Positions 18,448 to 26,639 of a stretch of DNA of 64,000 nt are shown one piece after another (position 1 is the stretch's first letter; every line of letters starts with the position of its first letter). The DNA is from Streptomyces sp. PsTaAH-137 (GTDB lineage Bacteria; Actinomycetota; Actinomycetes; Streptomycetales; Streptomycetaceae): the NCBI RefSeq assembly GCF_003259365.1, contig NZ_QLLY01000002.1, positions 62,001-126,000 of the forward strand. Reading direction: 5' to 3'. Both the position numbers and the translations under genes were made by a program. The notes under the pieces were generated by a model. The model made no database searches. It was not told the DNA's origin and saw only the letters and a list, made by a program, of their open reading frames with translations.

Positions 18448-20196
18448 ATGGCCGAGTTCAGGGTGGGCGAGGACGATTTCGAGGTGGACGGCCGGCCGGT
18501 GCGTCTGCTGTCGGGCGCGCTGCACTACTTCCGGGTGCACGAGGAGCAGTGGGCGCACCGGCTGGGGATGCTGCGGGCGCTGGGCCTGAACTGTGTGGAG
18601 ACGTATGTCCCGTGGAATCTGCACGAGCCGCGTCCGGGTGGGTTCGACGATGTGGCGGCGGTGGGGCGGTTCCTGGACGCGGCGCGGGAGGCGGGTCTGT
18701 GGGTGATCGTCCGGCCCGGTCCGTACATCTGTGCCGAGTGGGAGAACGGTGGGTTGCCGCACTGGCTGACCGGGCCGCTCGGTTCGCGGATCCGGACGCG
18801 GGATGCGGAGTTCCTGGCGGCTGTGGAGCGCTGGTTCCGGGTGCTGCTGCCGTTGGTGGTGGAGCGGCAGGTCGACCGGGGCGGGCCGGTGATCATGGTG
18901 CAGGTGGAGAACGAGTACGGCAGCTACGGTTCCGACGCCTCCTACCTGCGCTCTCTCGCCGACCTTCTGGTCGAGCTGGGGGTGGGCGTGCCGCTGTTCA
19001 CGTCGGACGGGCCGGACGAGCACATGCAGTCGGGTGGTTCGATTCCGGGCATTCTGGCGACGGCGAATTTCGGCTCGCGTGCGCGGGAGGGTTTCGCGAC
19101 GCTGCGCAGGCACCGGCCGAAGGGGCCGTTGATGTGTGCGGAGTTCTGGTGCGGGTGGTTCGACCACTGGGGCGCGGAGCACACGACGCGGGACGCGCGG
19201 GACGCGGCGCGGACGCTGGAGGAGATCCTGGCGTGCGGAGCGTCGGTGAACCTGTACATGGCGCACGGCGGGACGAGTTTCGGCGGCTGGGCGGGGTCGA
19301 ACCGGGGTGGTGGCGCCCTGCACGTCGGCCCGCTGGAGGCCGATGTCACGTCGTACGACTATGACGCCCCGATCGACGAGTTCGGCCGCCCGACCGAGAA
19401 GTTCTGGCTGTTCCGGGAGATCCTCGGCCGGTTCGCGGACGGGCCGCTGCCCGAGGTGCCGGAGCAGCCGGCCGTGCTGGCGGCGCCCGTCTCGGCCGAG
19501 CTGTCGTCGTTCACGCCGCTCGACGGGGTGCTGGACGCGCTGGGCGGGCCGGAGGCGGAGCACGCCGTGCCCCCGTCGTTCGAGGAACTGGACGTGGATC
19601 GCGGGCTGGTGCGGTACGCGGTGACGGTGCCGGGGCGGCGCGGGGCGTACGAGCTGCGGGCGCGGGGGCTGCGCGATCTCGCGGTCGTGTACGTGGACGG
19701 GGAGCGGGCCGGTGTTCTCACCGAGGAGGAGCCGGTGCTCGCCGCGCCGGTGTCCGGGGACGCGCGCGTGGAGCTGTGGGCGGAGTCGCTGGGCCGGGTC
19801 AACTACGGGCCGCGCCTGGGTGAGCCGAAGGGCGTCACGGGCGGCCTGATGCACGAACGGCAGTTCCTGCACGGGGTGCGGGCGCGGGGGCTGCGGCTCG
19901 ACGCGTTCACCGCGGGCGCGGTGGCGGGGTTGCCGGACTCGGTGCCGGAGGCCGGTGCGCGGGGTCTGTACCGGGGTGTGTTCGAGGTGTCCGGCGCCGG
20001 GGACGCCGCGCTCGAACTGCCCGGATGGACGCGGGGGTTCGTGTGGGTGAACGGCTTCTGCCTCGGCCGGTACTGGTCGGCGGGCCCGCAGAAGTCGCTG
20101 TACGTTCCCGGCCCGGTGCTCCGCGAGGGCCCGAACGAGGTGTGGCTCCTGGAACTGGACCGGTCCGCCGACGAGGCCCGGGTCCGCTTGGCGTAG
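18448..20196 (+). CDS. Beta-galactosidase, glycoside hydrolase family 35
   Basis: 582 residues from the ATG at 18448, preceded by a GGAGAGGGAG ribosome site; the frame is open upstream but without a better start. The TIM barrel begins LLSGALHYFRV and carries the GH35 signature GPYICAEWENGG (91-102), the acid/base Glu in VQVENEYGSYG (151-161) and the nucleophile E232 in MCAEFWCGWFDHWG. C-terminal beta-sandwich domains include the GH35-typical KGVTGGLMHERQFLHG. No signal peptide is visible, so it is intracellular and acts on imported galactosides. The divergent AraC gene is the likely regulator. Confidence 0.93.
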   Translation: MAEFRVGEDDFEVDGRPVRLLSGALHYFRVHEEQWAHRLGMLRALGLNCVETYVPWNLHEPRPGGFDDVAAVGRFLDAAREAGLWVIVRPGPYICAEWENGGLPHWLTGPLGSRIRTRDAEFLAAVERWFRVLLPLVVERQVDRGGPVIMVQVENEYGSYGSDASYLRSLADLLVELGVGVPLFTSDGPDEHMQSGGSIPGILATANFGSRAREGFATLRRHRPKGPLMCAEFWCGWFDHWGAEHTTRDARDAARTLEEILACGASVNLYMAHGGTSFGGWAGSNRGGGALHVGPLEADVTSYDYDAPIDEFGRPTEKFWLFREILGRFADGPLPEVPEQPAVLAAPVSAELSSFTPLDGVLDALGGPEAEHAVPPSFEELDVDRGLVRYAVTVPGRRGAYELRARGLRDLAVVYVDGERAGVLTEEEPVLAAPVSGDARVELWAESLGRVNYGPRLGEPKGVTGGLMHERQFLHGVRARGLRLDAFTAGAVAGLPDSVPEAGARGLYRGVFEVSGAGDAALELPGWTRGFVWVNGFCLGRYWSAGPQKSLYVPGPVLREGPNEVWLLELDRSADEARVRLA

Positions 20197-20202
20197 CGGC
20201 TG

Positions 20203-20232
20203 CCCCTGGACGAGCGGAGCTCGTTCCAGGGG
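20203..20232 (+). terminator. Terminator after the beta-galactosidase
   Basis: CCCCTGGA-CGAGC pairs with GCTCG-T-TCCAGGGG (one bulged T), loop GGA, seven bases after the stop codon. It runs directly into a copy of the interspersed repeat described separately. Confidence 0.75.
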
Positions 20233-20268
20233 CCCGGGGAGCTGTGCGAGAAGCCCCACCGGCCCGCG
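20228..20268 (+). repeat. Interspersed intergenic repeat, copy 1
   Basis: A variant of a GC-rich intergenic element (core GGGGCGCGGGGAACTGCG, then AGCCCCCACCGG) that recurs near 51036 and, in both orientations, at 56840-57035. Here the core reads GGGGCCCGGGGAGCTGTG followed by CGAGAAGCCCCACCGG. It is found only between genes, typically after stop codons. Confidence 0.6.
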
Positions 20269-20370
20269 GCCGCACACCCATGGAACCCGGCAGACGAAGA
20301 GGCGCGCGCCGCCGTACCCTGAGAATGCCGGGCCCGGGCACGGGCCCCGGAGGCGCCAGGGGGTGCTCAC

Positions 20371-21276
20371 GTGGCGAACGGCGGCCCGGTGATTCACGGC
20401 TACCCGCACCTGGAGACCGTACGGTCGGCGATCACCGCCCTGTACAAGCGCCTCTCCTACGACACCGTGCACACCTTCGGGACGAGCATCGCCCCGGCGG
20501 ACGTGGCCTTCTGCGACCAGGACGATCTGCACATGGGCGCGCAGCGGGTGGCGCACGAACTGGTGCGGCACTACCACCTGCCGGACGCCCGGATGATCGT
20601 GAGCTTCCGCGAGATGGAGCACGCGGCGAGTGTGGAACTGGCCGCGGGCCCGGAGTACTTCATCGAGCTGAACGACCGCTTCCGCACGCACCGCAGGGAC
20701 ATCGGAGCGGCGCTGGCGCACGAGATCATGCATGTGTATCTGCACCGGCTGGACCTGTCGTTCCCGGGGACGCGGGACAACGAGATCCTCACCGACGTCG
20801 CCGCGACCTATCTGGGCGCGGGCTGGCTGCTGCTCGACGCCTACCGGGAGGACGCGGCGTCGTCGCAGAAGCTGGGTTACCTGACGCCGGAGGAGTTCGG
20901 GTACGTGCTGGCGAAGCGGTCGCTGGCGTTCGGCGAGGCCCCGGAGACCTGGTTCACCAGCCCGCAGGCGTACACGGCGTACACCAAGGGTCTGGCGCAG
21001 GCCCGCCTCGACGAGCAGCAGCCACCGCTGACGGCCGCGGGCTGGGCGGGCCGGCGACGGTACGCCAAGGACCGCCGCTACGCACAGGACCACGGGGCGC
21101 GGGGTCCGGCGCCCGCGGGCCCCTACGTGTTCTCGGCGGACGGGTCGCGGGGCCGCGACGGGCTGCGGGTGGCGTTCCCGTGCCCGACCTGTCATCAGCG
21201 GATCCGGGTCCCGGTCCGGGGCCGCGTCCGGGCCCGGTGCGGTCTGTGCCGGACGGTCCTGGAGTGCGACACGTGA
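20371..21276 (+). CDS. Uncharacterised HEXXH metallopeptidase-like protein with C-terminal zinc ribbon
   Basis: 301 residues from the GTG at 20371 (AGGGGG upstream). Family not recognised by name. A zincin-type motif AHEIMHVYLHRL is at about 116-127 (H117, E118, H121), followed 17 residues later by NEILTDVAA, whose Glu/Asp could be the third metal ligand. The C-terminus (about 268-298) has two CxxC pairs, CPTC and CGLC, which together fit a zinc ribbon. No signal peptide or membrane segment is visible. The protein is probably an intracellular metalloprotease, but activity is inferred from the motif alone. Confidence 0.6.
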   Translation: MANGGPVIHGYPHLETVRSAITALYKRLSYDTVHTFGTSIAPADVAFCDQDDLHMGAQRVAHELVRHYHLPDARMIVSFREMEHAASVELAAGPEYFIELNDRFRTHRRDIGAALAHEIMHVYLHRLDLSFPGTRDNEILTDVAATYLGAGWLLLDAYREDAASSQKLGYLTPEEFGYVLAKRSLAFGEAPETWFTSPQAYTAYTKGLAQARLDEQQPPLTAAGWAGRRRYAKDRRYAQDHGARGPAPAGPYVFSADGSRGRDGLRVAFPCPTCHQRIRVPVRGRVRARCGLCRTVLECDT

Positions 21277-21304
21277 CGGACGGGGTGAACGCGGCGCTCG
21301 ATTC

Positions 21305-22234
21305 TCAGGCCCCGTACACCGCCCCTGGTGCACCGGCTCGCCCCAGCAGCTCACGTGCCGCCTCCCCCGCGTCCGTCGGTGTCCATCGCTCCCCCTTGTC
21401 GATCGTCGGCCCGGGCCGCCAGCCCTCCATGACGGTGATGCGTCCGGCCTCCACCTCGAAGACCCGCCCCGTCACCCCGTCGCAGGCCGCTCCGGAACCG
21501 AGCCACACCACGAGCGGTGACACGTTCTCCGGGGCCATCGCGTCGAACGCCCCTTCGCCGGGCGCGGCCATCGTCTCGGCGAACGTGGCCTCCGTCATCC
21601 GGGTCCGCGCGGCCGGCGCTATCGCGTTGACCTGCACGCCGTAGCGCCCCATCTCCGCGGCGGCGACGAGGGTCAGTCCCAGGATCCCCGCCTTGGCCGC
21701 GCTGTAGTTGCCCTGCCCCACCGAGCCCAACAGGCCCGCTCCGGAAGAGGTGTTGACGACGCGTGCCGCCGGGGTCCGGCCCGCCTTCGCCTCCGCCCTC
21801 CAGTGGGCGGCGGCGTGCTGGAGCGGCAGGAAGTGCCCCTTGAGATGGACCCGCATCACGGCGTCCCAGTCGTCCTCCGCGAGGTTCACCAGCATCCGGT
21901 CCCGCAGGAACCCGGCATTGTTCACCAGGGTGTCCAGGCGTCCGAACCCGTCGACGGCCGCCGCGACCAGGGAGGCGGCACCCTCCGATGTCGCTATGTC
22001 GCCGCCGTGCGCCAGCGCCTGGCCGCCCGCGGCCCGTATCTCCTCGACGACCTGGACGGCGGGGCTGTCGGACGCGGGGGCTCCGTCGAGTCCCACGCCC
22101 AGGTCGTTCACGACGACCTTCGCCCCCTCCGCCGCGAAGGCGAGGGCGTGTGCGCGGCCGAGGCCCCGCCCCGCTCCGGTCACCGCGACCACTCGTCCCG
22201 CGCACAGCCCCGCGCCGTCACCCGTGTCCGTCAT
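21305..22234 (-). CDS. Short-chain dehydrogenase/reductase, Rv3548c-like (steroid C/D-ring cluster)
   Basis: 309 residues from the ATG at 22234; the frame is open 19 codons further up but overlaps the previous gene. NAD(P) motif TGAGRGLGRAHA, NNAGFLRDR, and catalytic YSAAK. The segment before the active site (RTPAARVVNTSSGAGLLGSVGQGNYSA; first residues quoted in part) and the long form match the mycobacterial cholesterol-cluster SDR rather than FabG. It starts one base after the stop of the next SDR, in the two-gene order of Rv3549c-Rv3548c. Substrate unknown. Confidence 0.75.
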   Translation of the reverse strand: MTDTGDGAGLCAGRVVAVTGAGRGLGRAHALAFAAEGAKVVVNDLGVGLDGAPASDSPAVQVVEEIRAAGGQALAHGGDIATSEGAASLVAAAVDGFGRLDTLVNNAGFLRDRMLVNLAEDDWDAVMRVHLKGHFLPLQHAAAHWRAEAKAGRTPAARVVNTSSGAGLLGSVGQGNYSAAKAGILGLTLVAAAEMGRYGVQVNAIAPAARTRMTEATFAETMAAPGEGAFDAMAPENVSPLVVWLGSGAACDGVTGRVFEVEAGRITVMEGWRPGPTIDKGERWTPTDAGEAARELLGRAGAPGAVYGA

Positions 22235-22235
22235 C

Positions 22236-22997
22236 TCAGGCCTCCTTGTTGACCGTTGCGGCATCCAGAAACGCGGGGCGTTCCCCGCCACCGTGCACGA
22301 GCAGGCTCGAACCGGTGATGTACGAGGCCGCGTCCGACGCGAGGAACACGGCCGCCTCCCCTATCTCGCTCGGCTCGGCGAGCCGGCCGAGCGGCACGGT
22401 GGCGCCGACGGCGGCGATGCCGTCCTCGTCTCCGTAGTGCAGCGCGGAGAGTTCGGTGCGCACCATGCCGAGCACCAGCGTGTTCACCCGTATCCGCGGG
22501 GCCCATTCCACGGCCATGGTCCGCGCCAGGTTGTCCAGGCCGGCCTTCGCGGCGCCGTAGGCCGCTGTGCCGGGCGACGGGCGGGTGCCGCTGACGCTGC
22601 CGATCATCACGATGGATCCGCGCGCGGCCGCGAGCTGCTCGCGGGCCGCCAGCGAGACGGTCAGCGGTGCCGTCAGGTTCAGCTCGATCACCCGCACGTG
22701 CCGCTCGGCGTCGCTTTCGCCGAGCAGGCGGTACGGGGTCCCGCCCGCGTTGTTGACCAGGACGTCCACCCGGTCGAGCCGGGCGAACATCTCGTGCACG
22801 GCCGTGCCGTCCCGCAGGTCGACGGGCATGAACTCGCAGCCGTCCAGGGGTGCTTCGGGTGGTCTTCTGGCACAGACCACGACGCGCGCTCCGGCCCGCG
22901 CGAAGGCCGCCGCGATCCCGGCACCCACTCCCCTCGTGCCGCCCGTCACGACCGCTGTCCGCCCGCTCAGATCCGTCCCGCTCATCCCCGCACCCAT
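22236..22997 (-). CDS. Short-chain dehydrogenase/reductase, Rv3549c-like
   Basis: 253 residues. NAD(P) motif TGGTRGVGAGIA, NNAGG, the catalytic Tyr-Lys in AAYGAAKAG, and the C-terminal LASDAASYITGSSLLVHGG. The start at 22997 has a GGGAG about nine bases upstream; an ATG four codons later (22985) is possible. It is the first gene of a two-gene unit and is divergent from echA20, sharing a short intergenic region that holds a palindromic operator candidate. Its place in the steroid cluster is by synteny; the exact reaction is not known. Confidence 0.75.
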   Translation of the reverse strand: MGAGMSGTDLSGRTAVVTGGTRGVGAGIAAAFARAGARVVVCARRPPEAPLDGCEFMPVDLRDGTAVHEMFARLDRVDVLVNNAGGTPYRLLGESDAERHVRVIELNLTAPLTVSLAAREQLAAARGSIVMIGSVSGTRPSPGTAAYGAAKAGLDNLARTMAVEWAPRIRVNTLVLGMVRTELSALHYGDEDGIAAVGATVPLGRLAEPSEIGEAAVFLASDAASYITGSSLLVHGGGERPAFLDAATVNKEA

Positions 22998-23034
22998 TCC
23001 CTGGACTCCCGCCGGCTGCTACCGTCATCCTCGT

Positions 23035-23052
23035 ACCAAACAAACGTTAGGT
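23035..23052. promoter_or_regulatory. Candidate KstR2 operator, site 1 (between SDR pair and echA20)
   Basis: Palindrome CCAAAC-AAAC-GTTAGG at 23036-23051, flanked by A and T that extend the symmetry. The same half-sites with the same 4-base spacer occur at 31442-31457 in the other divergent promoter of this cluster. The cluster encodes its own TetR repressor of KstR2 type, the likely binder. Confidence 0.65.
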
Positions 23053-23071
23053 GGAAAGCGAGCTGAGCGCC

Positions 23072-23857
23072 ATGGGTGTCTCCACCTCCTCACCCGAAAA
23101 GGGGATCGCGGTCGTCACGGTCGACTTCCCTCCGGTCAACGCGCTGCCGGTGCGCGGTTGGTACGACCTGGCGGACGCGGTGACCGCCGCGGGCCGCGAC
23201 CCGGGCATCAACTGCGTGGTGCTCACCGCCGCGGAGCACAGCCGTGGGTTCAGCGCGGGCGTGGACATCAAGGAGATGCAGCGCGAGACGGCCGCCGCGT
23301 CCGGCGGGCCGGGGGGCCACACCGCGCTGATCGGTGCGAACCGCGGCTGCTACGAGGCGTTCTCGGCGGTGTACCGGTGCGAGGTCCCGGTGATCGCGGC
23401 GGTCGCCGGGTTCTGCCTGGGCGGCGGCATCGGACTGGTGGGGAACGCGGACGCGATCGTGGCCGGCGACGACGCCACCTTCGGCCTCCCCGAGCTGGAC
23501 CGCGGCGCGCTCGGCGCCGCCACCCATCTCTCCCGCCTGGTCCCCCAGCACTTGATGCGCGCGCTCTTCTACACCTCGCGCACCGTCACCGCGGCCGAAC
23601 TGCACGCCCACGGCTCGGTGTGGAAGGTGGTGCCCAGAGCCGGCCTCCACCGGGCGGCGATGGAGCTGGCCCGTGAGATAGCCCGCAAGGACGGCTGTCT
23701 CATCCGGCTCGCGAAGGCCGCGCTCAACGGCATCGACCCCGTCGACGTCCACCGCAGCTACCGCTTCGAGCAGGGCTTCACCTTCGAGGCGAATCTCAGC
23801 GGGGTCGCCGACCGCGTACGCGACACGTTCGGACAGGCCGGACAGGAGAGCGACTGA
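23072..23857 (+). CDS. echA20: Enoyl-CoA hydratase-family protein EchA20 (HIP/steroid ring hydrolase)
   Basis: 261 residues from the ATG at 23072 (MGVSTSSPEKG), with GGAAAG 13 bases upstream. A GTG at 23051 is in frame, but it lies inside the operator and lacks a ribosome site. Crotonase-fold features: SRGFSAGVDIKEM (first oxyanion loop) and GFCLGGGIGLVGNADA (second). The family member in M. tuberculosis (Rv3550) opens the last steroid ring by retro-Claisen hydrolysis. The identity rests on the following genes ipdA, ipdB and ipdC, in the same order as Rv3550-Rv3553. Confidence 0.85.
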   Translation: MGVSTSSPEKGIAVVTVDFPPVNALPVRGWYDLADAVTAAGRDPGINCVVLTAAEHSRGFSAGVDIKEMQRETAAASGGPGGHTALIGANRGCYEAFSAVYRCEVPVIAAVAGFCLGGGIGLVGNADAIVAGDDATFGLPELDRGALGAATHLSRLVPQHLMRALFYTSRTVTAAELHAHGSVWKVVPRAGLHRAAMELAREIARKDGCLIRLAKAALNGIDPVDVHRSYRFEQGFTFEANLSGVADRVRDTFGQAGQESD

Positions 23858-23859
23858 CC

Positions 23860-24762
23860 ATGCCCGACACACCAAGTACAGGACAGGCACCGGACGCGGC
23901 GCCCGGTCCGGACAAGAGGATGTCGCCCGAGGAGGTCGTCGCCCGGCTGCGCAGCGGCATGACGATCGGCATCGGCGGCTGGGGCTCGCGCCGCAAGCCC
24001 ATGGCGCTGGTGCGCGCCCTGCTGCGCAGCGACCTCACGGATCTGACCGTCGTCTCGTACGGCGGCCCCGATGTCGGGATGCTCGCCGCGGCGGGCCGGA
24101 TCCGCAAGGTGATCGCCGCGTTCGTCACGCTCGACTCCGTCCCGCTGGAGCCCCACTTCCGGGCGGCGCGCCAGCGGGGTGCGTTCGAGCTGATGGAGGT
24201 CGACGAGGCGATGTTCATGTGGGGGCTGCACGCGGCGGCGAACCGGCTGCCGTTCCTGCCGGTCCGCGCGGGCCTCGGCTCGGACGTCATGCGGGTCAAT
24301 CCGGCGCTGAGAACGGTCACTTCACCGTACGAGGACGGAGAGACGTTCGTCGCGATGCCCGCGCTGCGCCTGGACGCGGCGCTGGTCCACGTGAACCGCG
24401 CGGACCGTGCGGGAAACGGCCAGTACCTGGGCCCCGACCCGTACTTCGACGACCTCTTCTGCGAGGCGGCCGACACGGCGTACGTCTCGTGCGAGCGGAT
24501 CGTCGACCCCGGGGACGGCTTCGGCAAGGACGTCGTACCGCAGTCGTTGCTGGTGAAGCGGCATGCGGTGACCGGTGTCGTCGAGGCGCCGAACGGTGCG
24601 CACTTCACGTCCTGCGCCCCCGACCACGACCGCGACGAGGCGTTCCAGAAGCTGTACGCGACGACGCCCTGGCCCGAATTCGCCGCCCGTTTCCTGCCGC
24701 GGGACGGCGACGAGAAGCAGTACTGGTCCGCCGTTCAGGCCTGGCACGAGGAGCAGAAGTGA
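23860..24762 (+). CDS. ipdA: IpdA, alpha subunit of the steroid-ring CoA hydrolase
   Basis: 300 residues, CoA-transferase family I fold. It carries the IpdA-specific stretch GMTIGIGGWGSRRKPMALVR near the N-terminus (about 33-52) and YGGPDVGMLAAAGRIRK. In mycobacteria and rhodococci IpdAB is not a transferase but a ring-opening hydrolase that cleaves COCHEA-CoA, an intermediate from steroid rings C and D. It starts two bases after echA20, and the ipdB start overlaps its stop (GTGA). Confidence 0.9.
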   Translation: MPDTPSTGQAPDAAPGPDKRMSPEEVVARLRSGMTIGIGGWGSRRKPMALVRALLRSDLTDLTVVSYGGPDVGMLAAAGRIRKVIAAFVTLDSVPLEPHFRAARQRGAFELMEVDEAMFMWGLHAAANRLPFLPVRAGLGSDVMRVNPALRTVTSPYEDGETFVAMPALRLDAALVHVNRADRAGNGQYLGPDPYFDDLFCEAADTAYVSCERIVDPGDGFGKDVVPQSLLVKRHAVTGVVEAPNGAHFTSCAPDHDRDEAFQKLYATTPWPEFAARFLPRDGDEKQYWSAVQAWHEEQK

Positions 24763-25526
24763 CCACGTCCGCAGCCACATCCGCAGCTGTCGTCACCCGG
24801 GCCGAGTACTGCGTGATCGCCTGCGCCGAGGCCTGGCGGGACAACGGGGAGGTGCTGGCCAGCCCCATGGGCCTGATCCCGTCGATCGGCGCCCGGCTGG
24901 CCAAACGGACCTTCTCGCCCGAGCTGATGCTCACCGACGGTGAGGCGATGCTGGTCGGTCTCGACGGCTCGCCGGAGGGCTGGCTCCCCTACCGCCAGCA
25001 TCTGGCGATGGTCACCGGCGGCGACCGGCACGTCATGATGGGCGCGAGCCAGCTGGACCGGTTCGGCAATCAGAACATCTCGTGCATCGGCGACTGGAGC
25101 CGTCCCGACCGGCAGTTGCTCGGGGTGCGCGGAGCGCCCGTCAACACGCTGAACAATCCGGTGAGTTACTGGGTGGCGAAGCACAGCCCGCGTGTGTTCG
25201 TCGAGAAGGTCGACATGATCAGCGGGGTGGGTTACGACAGCGCGGCCGCCGCGGGCCCCTCGGCGACTCGCTACCACCGTCTGCCGCGCGTGGTCACGAA
25301 TCTGGCGGTCCTCGACTTCGCGACGCCGGACCACGCGATGCGGCTGGCGTCCGTGCACCCGGGCGTCACGGTCGAGGAGGTGCGGGAGGCCACGGGGTTC
25401 GCGCTCGCCGTGCCGGAGGGCGGCGAGGTGCCGTTCACCCGGGAGCCGACCGCCGCGGAGCTGCGGCTGATCCGTGAGGTCATCGACCCGAAGAACACGC
25501 GTGAGCGCGAGGTCGGGTCCGGATGA
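24759..25526 (+). CDS. ipdB: IpdB, beta subunit of the steroid-ring CoA hydrolase
   Basis: 255 residues from the GTG overlapping the ipdA stop; the frame is open further upstream, but that would run deep into ipdA. Family features: SPMGLIPSIGARLAKRTFSP, TDGEAMLVG, MMGASQLDRFGNQNISCIG and SYWVAKHSPRVFVEKVD. Forms the heteromeric hydrolase with IpdA, acting in the cytoplasm on CoA esters from the C/D rings. The ipdC start overlaps its stop (ATGA). Confidence 0.9.
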   Translation: MTTSAATSAAVVTRAEYCVIACAEAWRDNGEVLASPMGLIPSIGARLAKRTFSPELMLTDGEAMLVGLDGSPEGWLPYRQHLAMVTGGDRHVMMGASQLDRFGNQNISCIGDWSRPDRQLLGVRGAPVNTLNNPVSYWVAKHSPRVFVEKVDMISGVGYDSAAAAGPSATRYHRLPRVVTNLAVLDFATPDHAMRLASVHPGVTVEEVREATGFALAVPEGGEVPFTREPTAAELRLIREVIDPKNTREREVGSG

Positions 25527-26608
25527 GCGACGTCGGGTCCGCAGCGGCCGAGTTCACGATCCCTACGGCTTTCACGAAGCTCACTGGTGTCCGTCATCCC
25601 CTCGTCCAGACCGGGATGGGCTGGGTGGCGGGCCCCCGCCTGGTGTCCGCGGCGGCGAACGCGGGCGCGCTCGGCATCCTCGCCTCCGCGACCATGACGC
25701 TGGACCAACTCCGTTCCGCTGTAAAGGAGGTGAAGTCCCGCACCGACCGGCCCTTCGGGGTCAACCTGCGGGCCGACGCGGGAGACGCACGTGAGCGGGT
25801 CGCGGTGATCGTGGCCGAAGGGGTGAAGGTGGCCTCGTTCGCGCTCGCGCCGTCCCGTGAGCTGATCGCTGAGCTGAAGGACGCGGGAGTCGTCGTGATC
25901 CCCTCCATCGGGGCGCGCCGGCACGCCGAGAAGGTCGCCGCGTGGGGTGCGGACGCGGTGATCGTGCAGGGCGGTGAGGGCGGCGGGCACACCGGGGACG
26001 TGGCGACATCGGTGCTGCTGTCGCAGGTCGTGGACGCGGTCGACATACCGGTGGTCGGCGCGGGCGGTTTCCACGACGGGCGGGGGCTGGTCGCCGCGCT
26101 CGCCTACGGGGCGGCGGGGATCGCGATGGGCACGCGGTTCCTGCTCACCTCCGACTCCACCGTGCCGGACGCGGTGAAGGCGAGATATCTGGCGGCGGGC
26201 GTCAAGGACGTGACGGTGACGACGGCCGTGGACGGGCTGCCGCACCGCATGCTCCGTACCGAGCTGGTCGACTCCCTGGAGAACAGGGGACGTTCACGCG
26301 CGCTGCTGCACGCCGTCCGGCGTGCCGCCGCCTTCCGGAAGCTGTACGGTCTGACCTGGTCGCAGATGGTGCGGGACGGGCTCGCCATGAAGCACGGCAA
26401 GGACCTCGGCTGGAGCCAGGTCCTGCTCGCCGCGAACACCCCGATGCTTTTGAAGGCGTCCATGGTCGAGGGCCGCACCGACCTCGGTGTGATGGCGTCG
26501 GGTCAGGTCGCCGGGGTGATCGAGGACCTGCCGAGCTGCGCCGAGCTGGTGACCCGGGTGATGGCCGAGGCCCGGCAGACGCTCACCACCCTGCCGACGC
26601 CGGGGTGA
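25523..26608 (+). CDS. ipdC: IpdC, flavin-dependent reductase of the nitronate monooxygenase/2-nitropropane dioxygenase family
   Basis: 361 residues, FMN-binding TIM barrel: HPLVQTGMGWVAGPRLVSA at the N-terminus, QGGEGGGHTGD near 155, and [17 protein letters not shown] near 180. In the steroid pathway IpdC acts on a ring-modified CoA thioester (5-OH-HIC-CoA stage) rather than on nitronates. The annotation as IpdC comes from the gene order echA20-ipdA-ipdB-ipdC. It is the last gene of its operon, converging on the helicase with 31 bases between them. Confidence 0.87.
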   Translation: MSDVGSAAAEFTIPTAFTKLTGVRHPLVQTGMGWVAGPRLVSAAANAGALGILASATMTLDQLRSAVKEVKSRTDRPFGVNLRADAGDARERVAVIVAEGVKVASFALAPSRELIAELKDAGVVVIPSIGARRHAEKVAAWGADAVIVQGGEGGGHTGDVATSVLLSQVVDAVDIPVVGAGGFHDGRGLVAALAYGAAGIAMGTRFLLTSDSTVPDAVKARYLAAGVKDVTVTTAVDGLPHRMLRTELVDSLENRGRSRALLHAVRRAAAFRKLYGLTWSQMVRDGLAMKHGKDLGWSQVLLAANTPMLLKASMVEGRTDLGVMASGQVAGVIEDLPSCAELVTRVMAEARQTLTTLPTPG

Positions 26609-26639
26609 TGAGCGCAGTGCCGGACTGCTGAATGCCTGG

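Noticed and set aside
14431..21354. A minus-strand reading frame open across pepN and far upstream, as if one giant protein
   Set aside because: Only the pepN part has a start codon with a ribosome site and family motifs. The upstream part crosses the chorismate mutase, AraC and beta-galactosidase genes in other frames and has the Arg/Pro/His-rich composition of GC-rich shadow frames.
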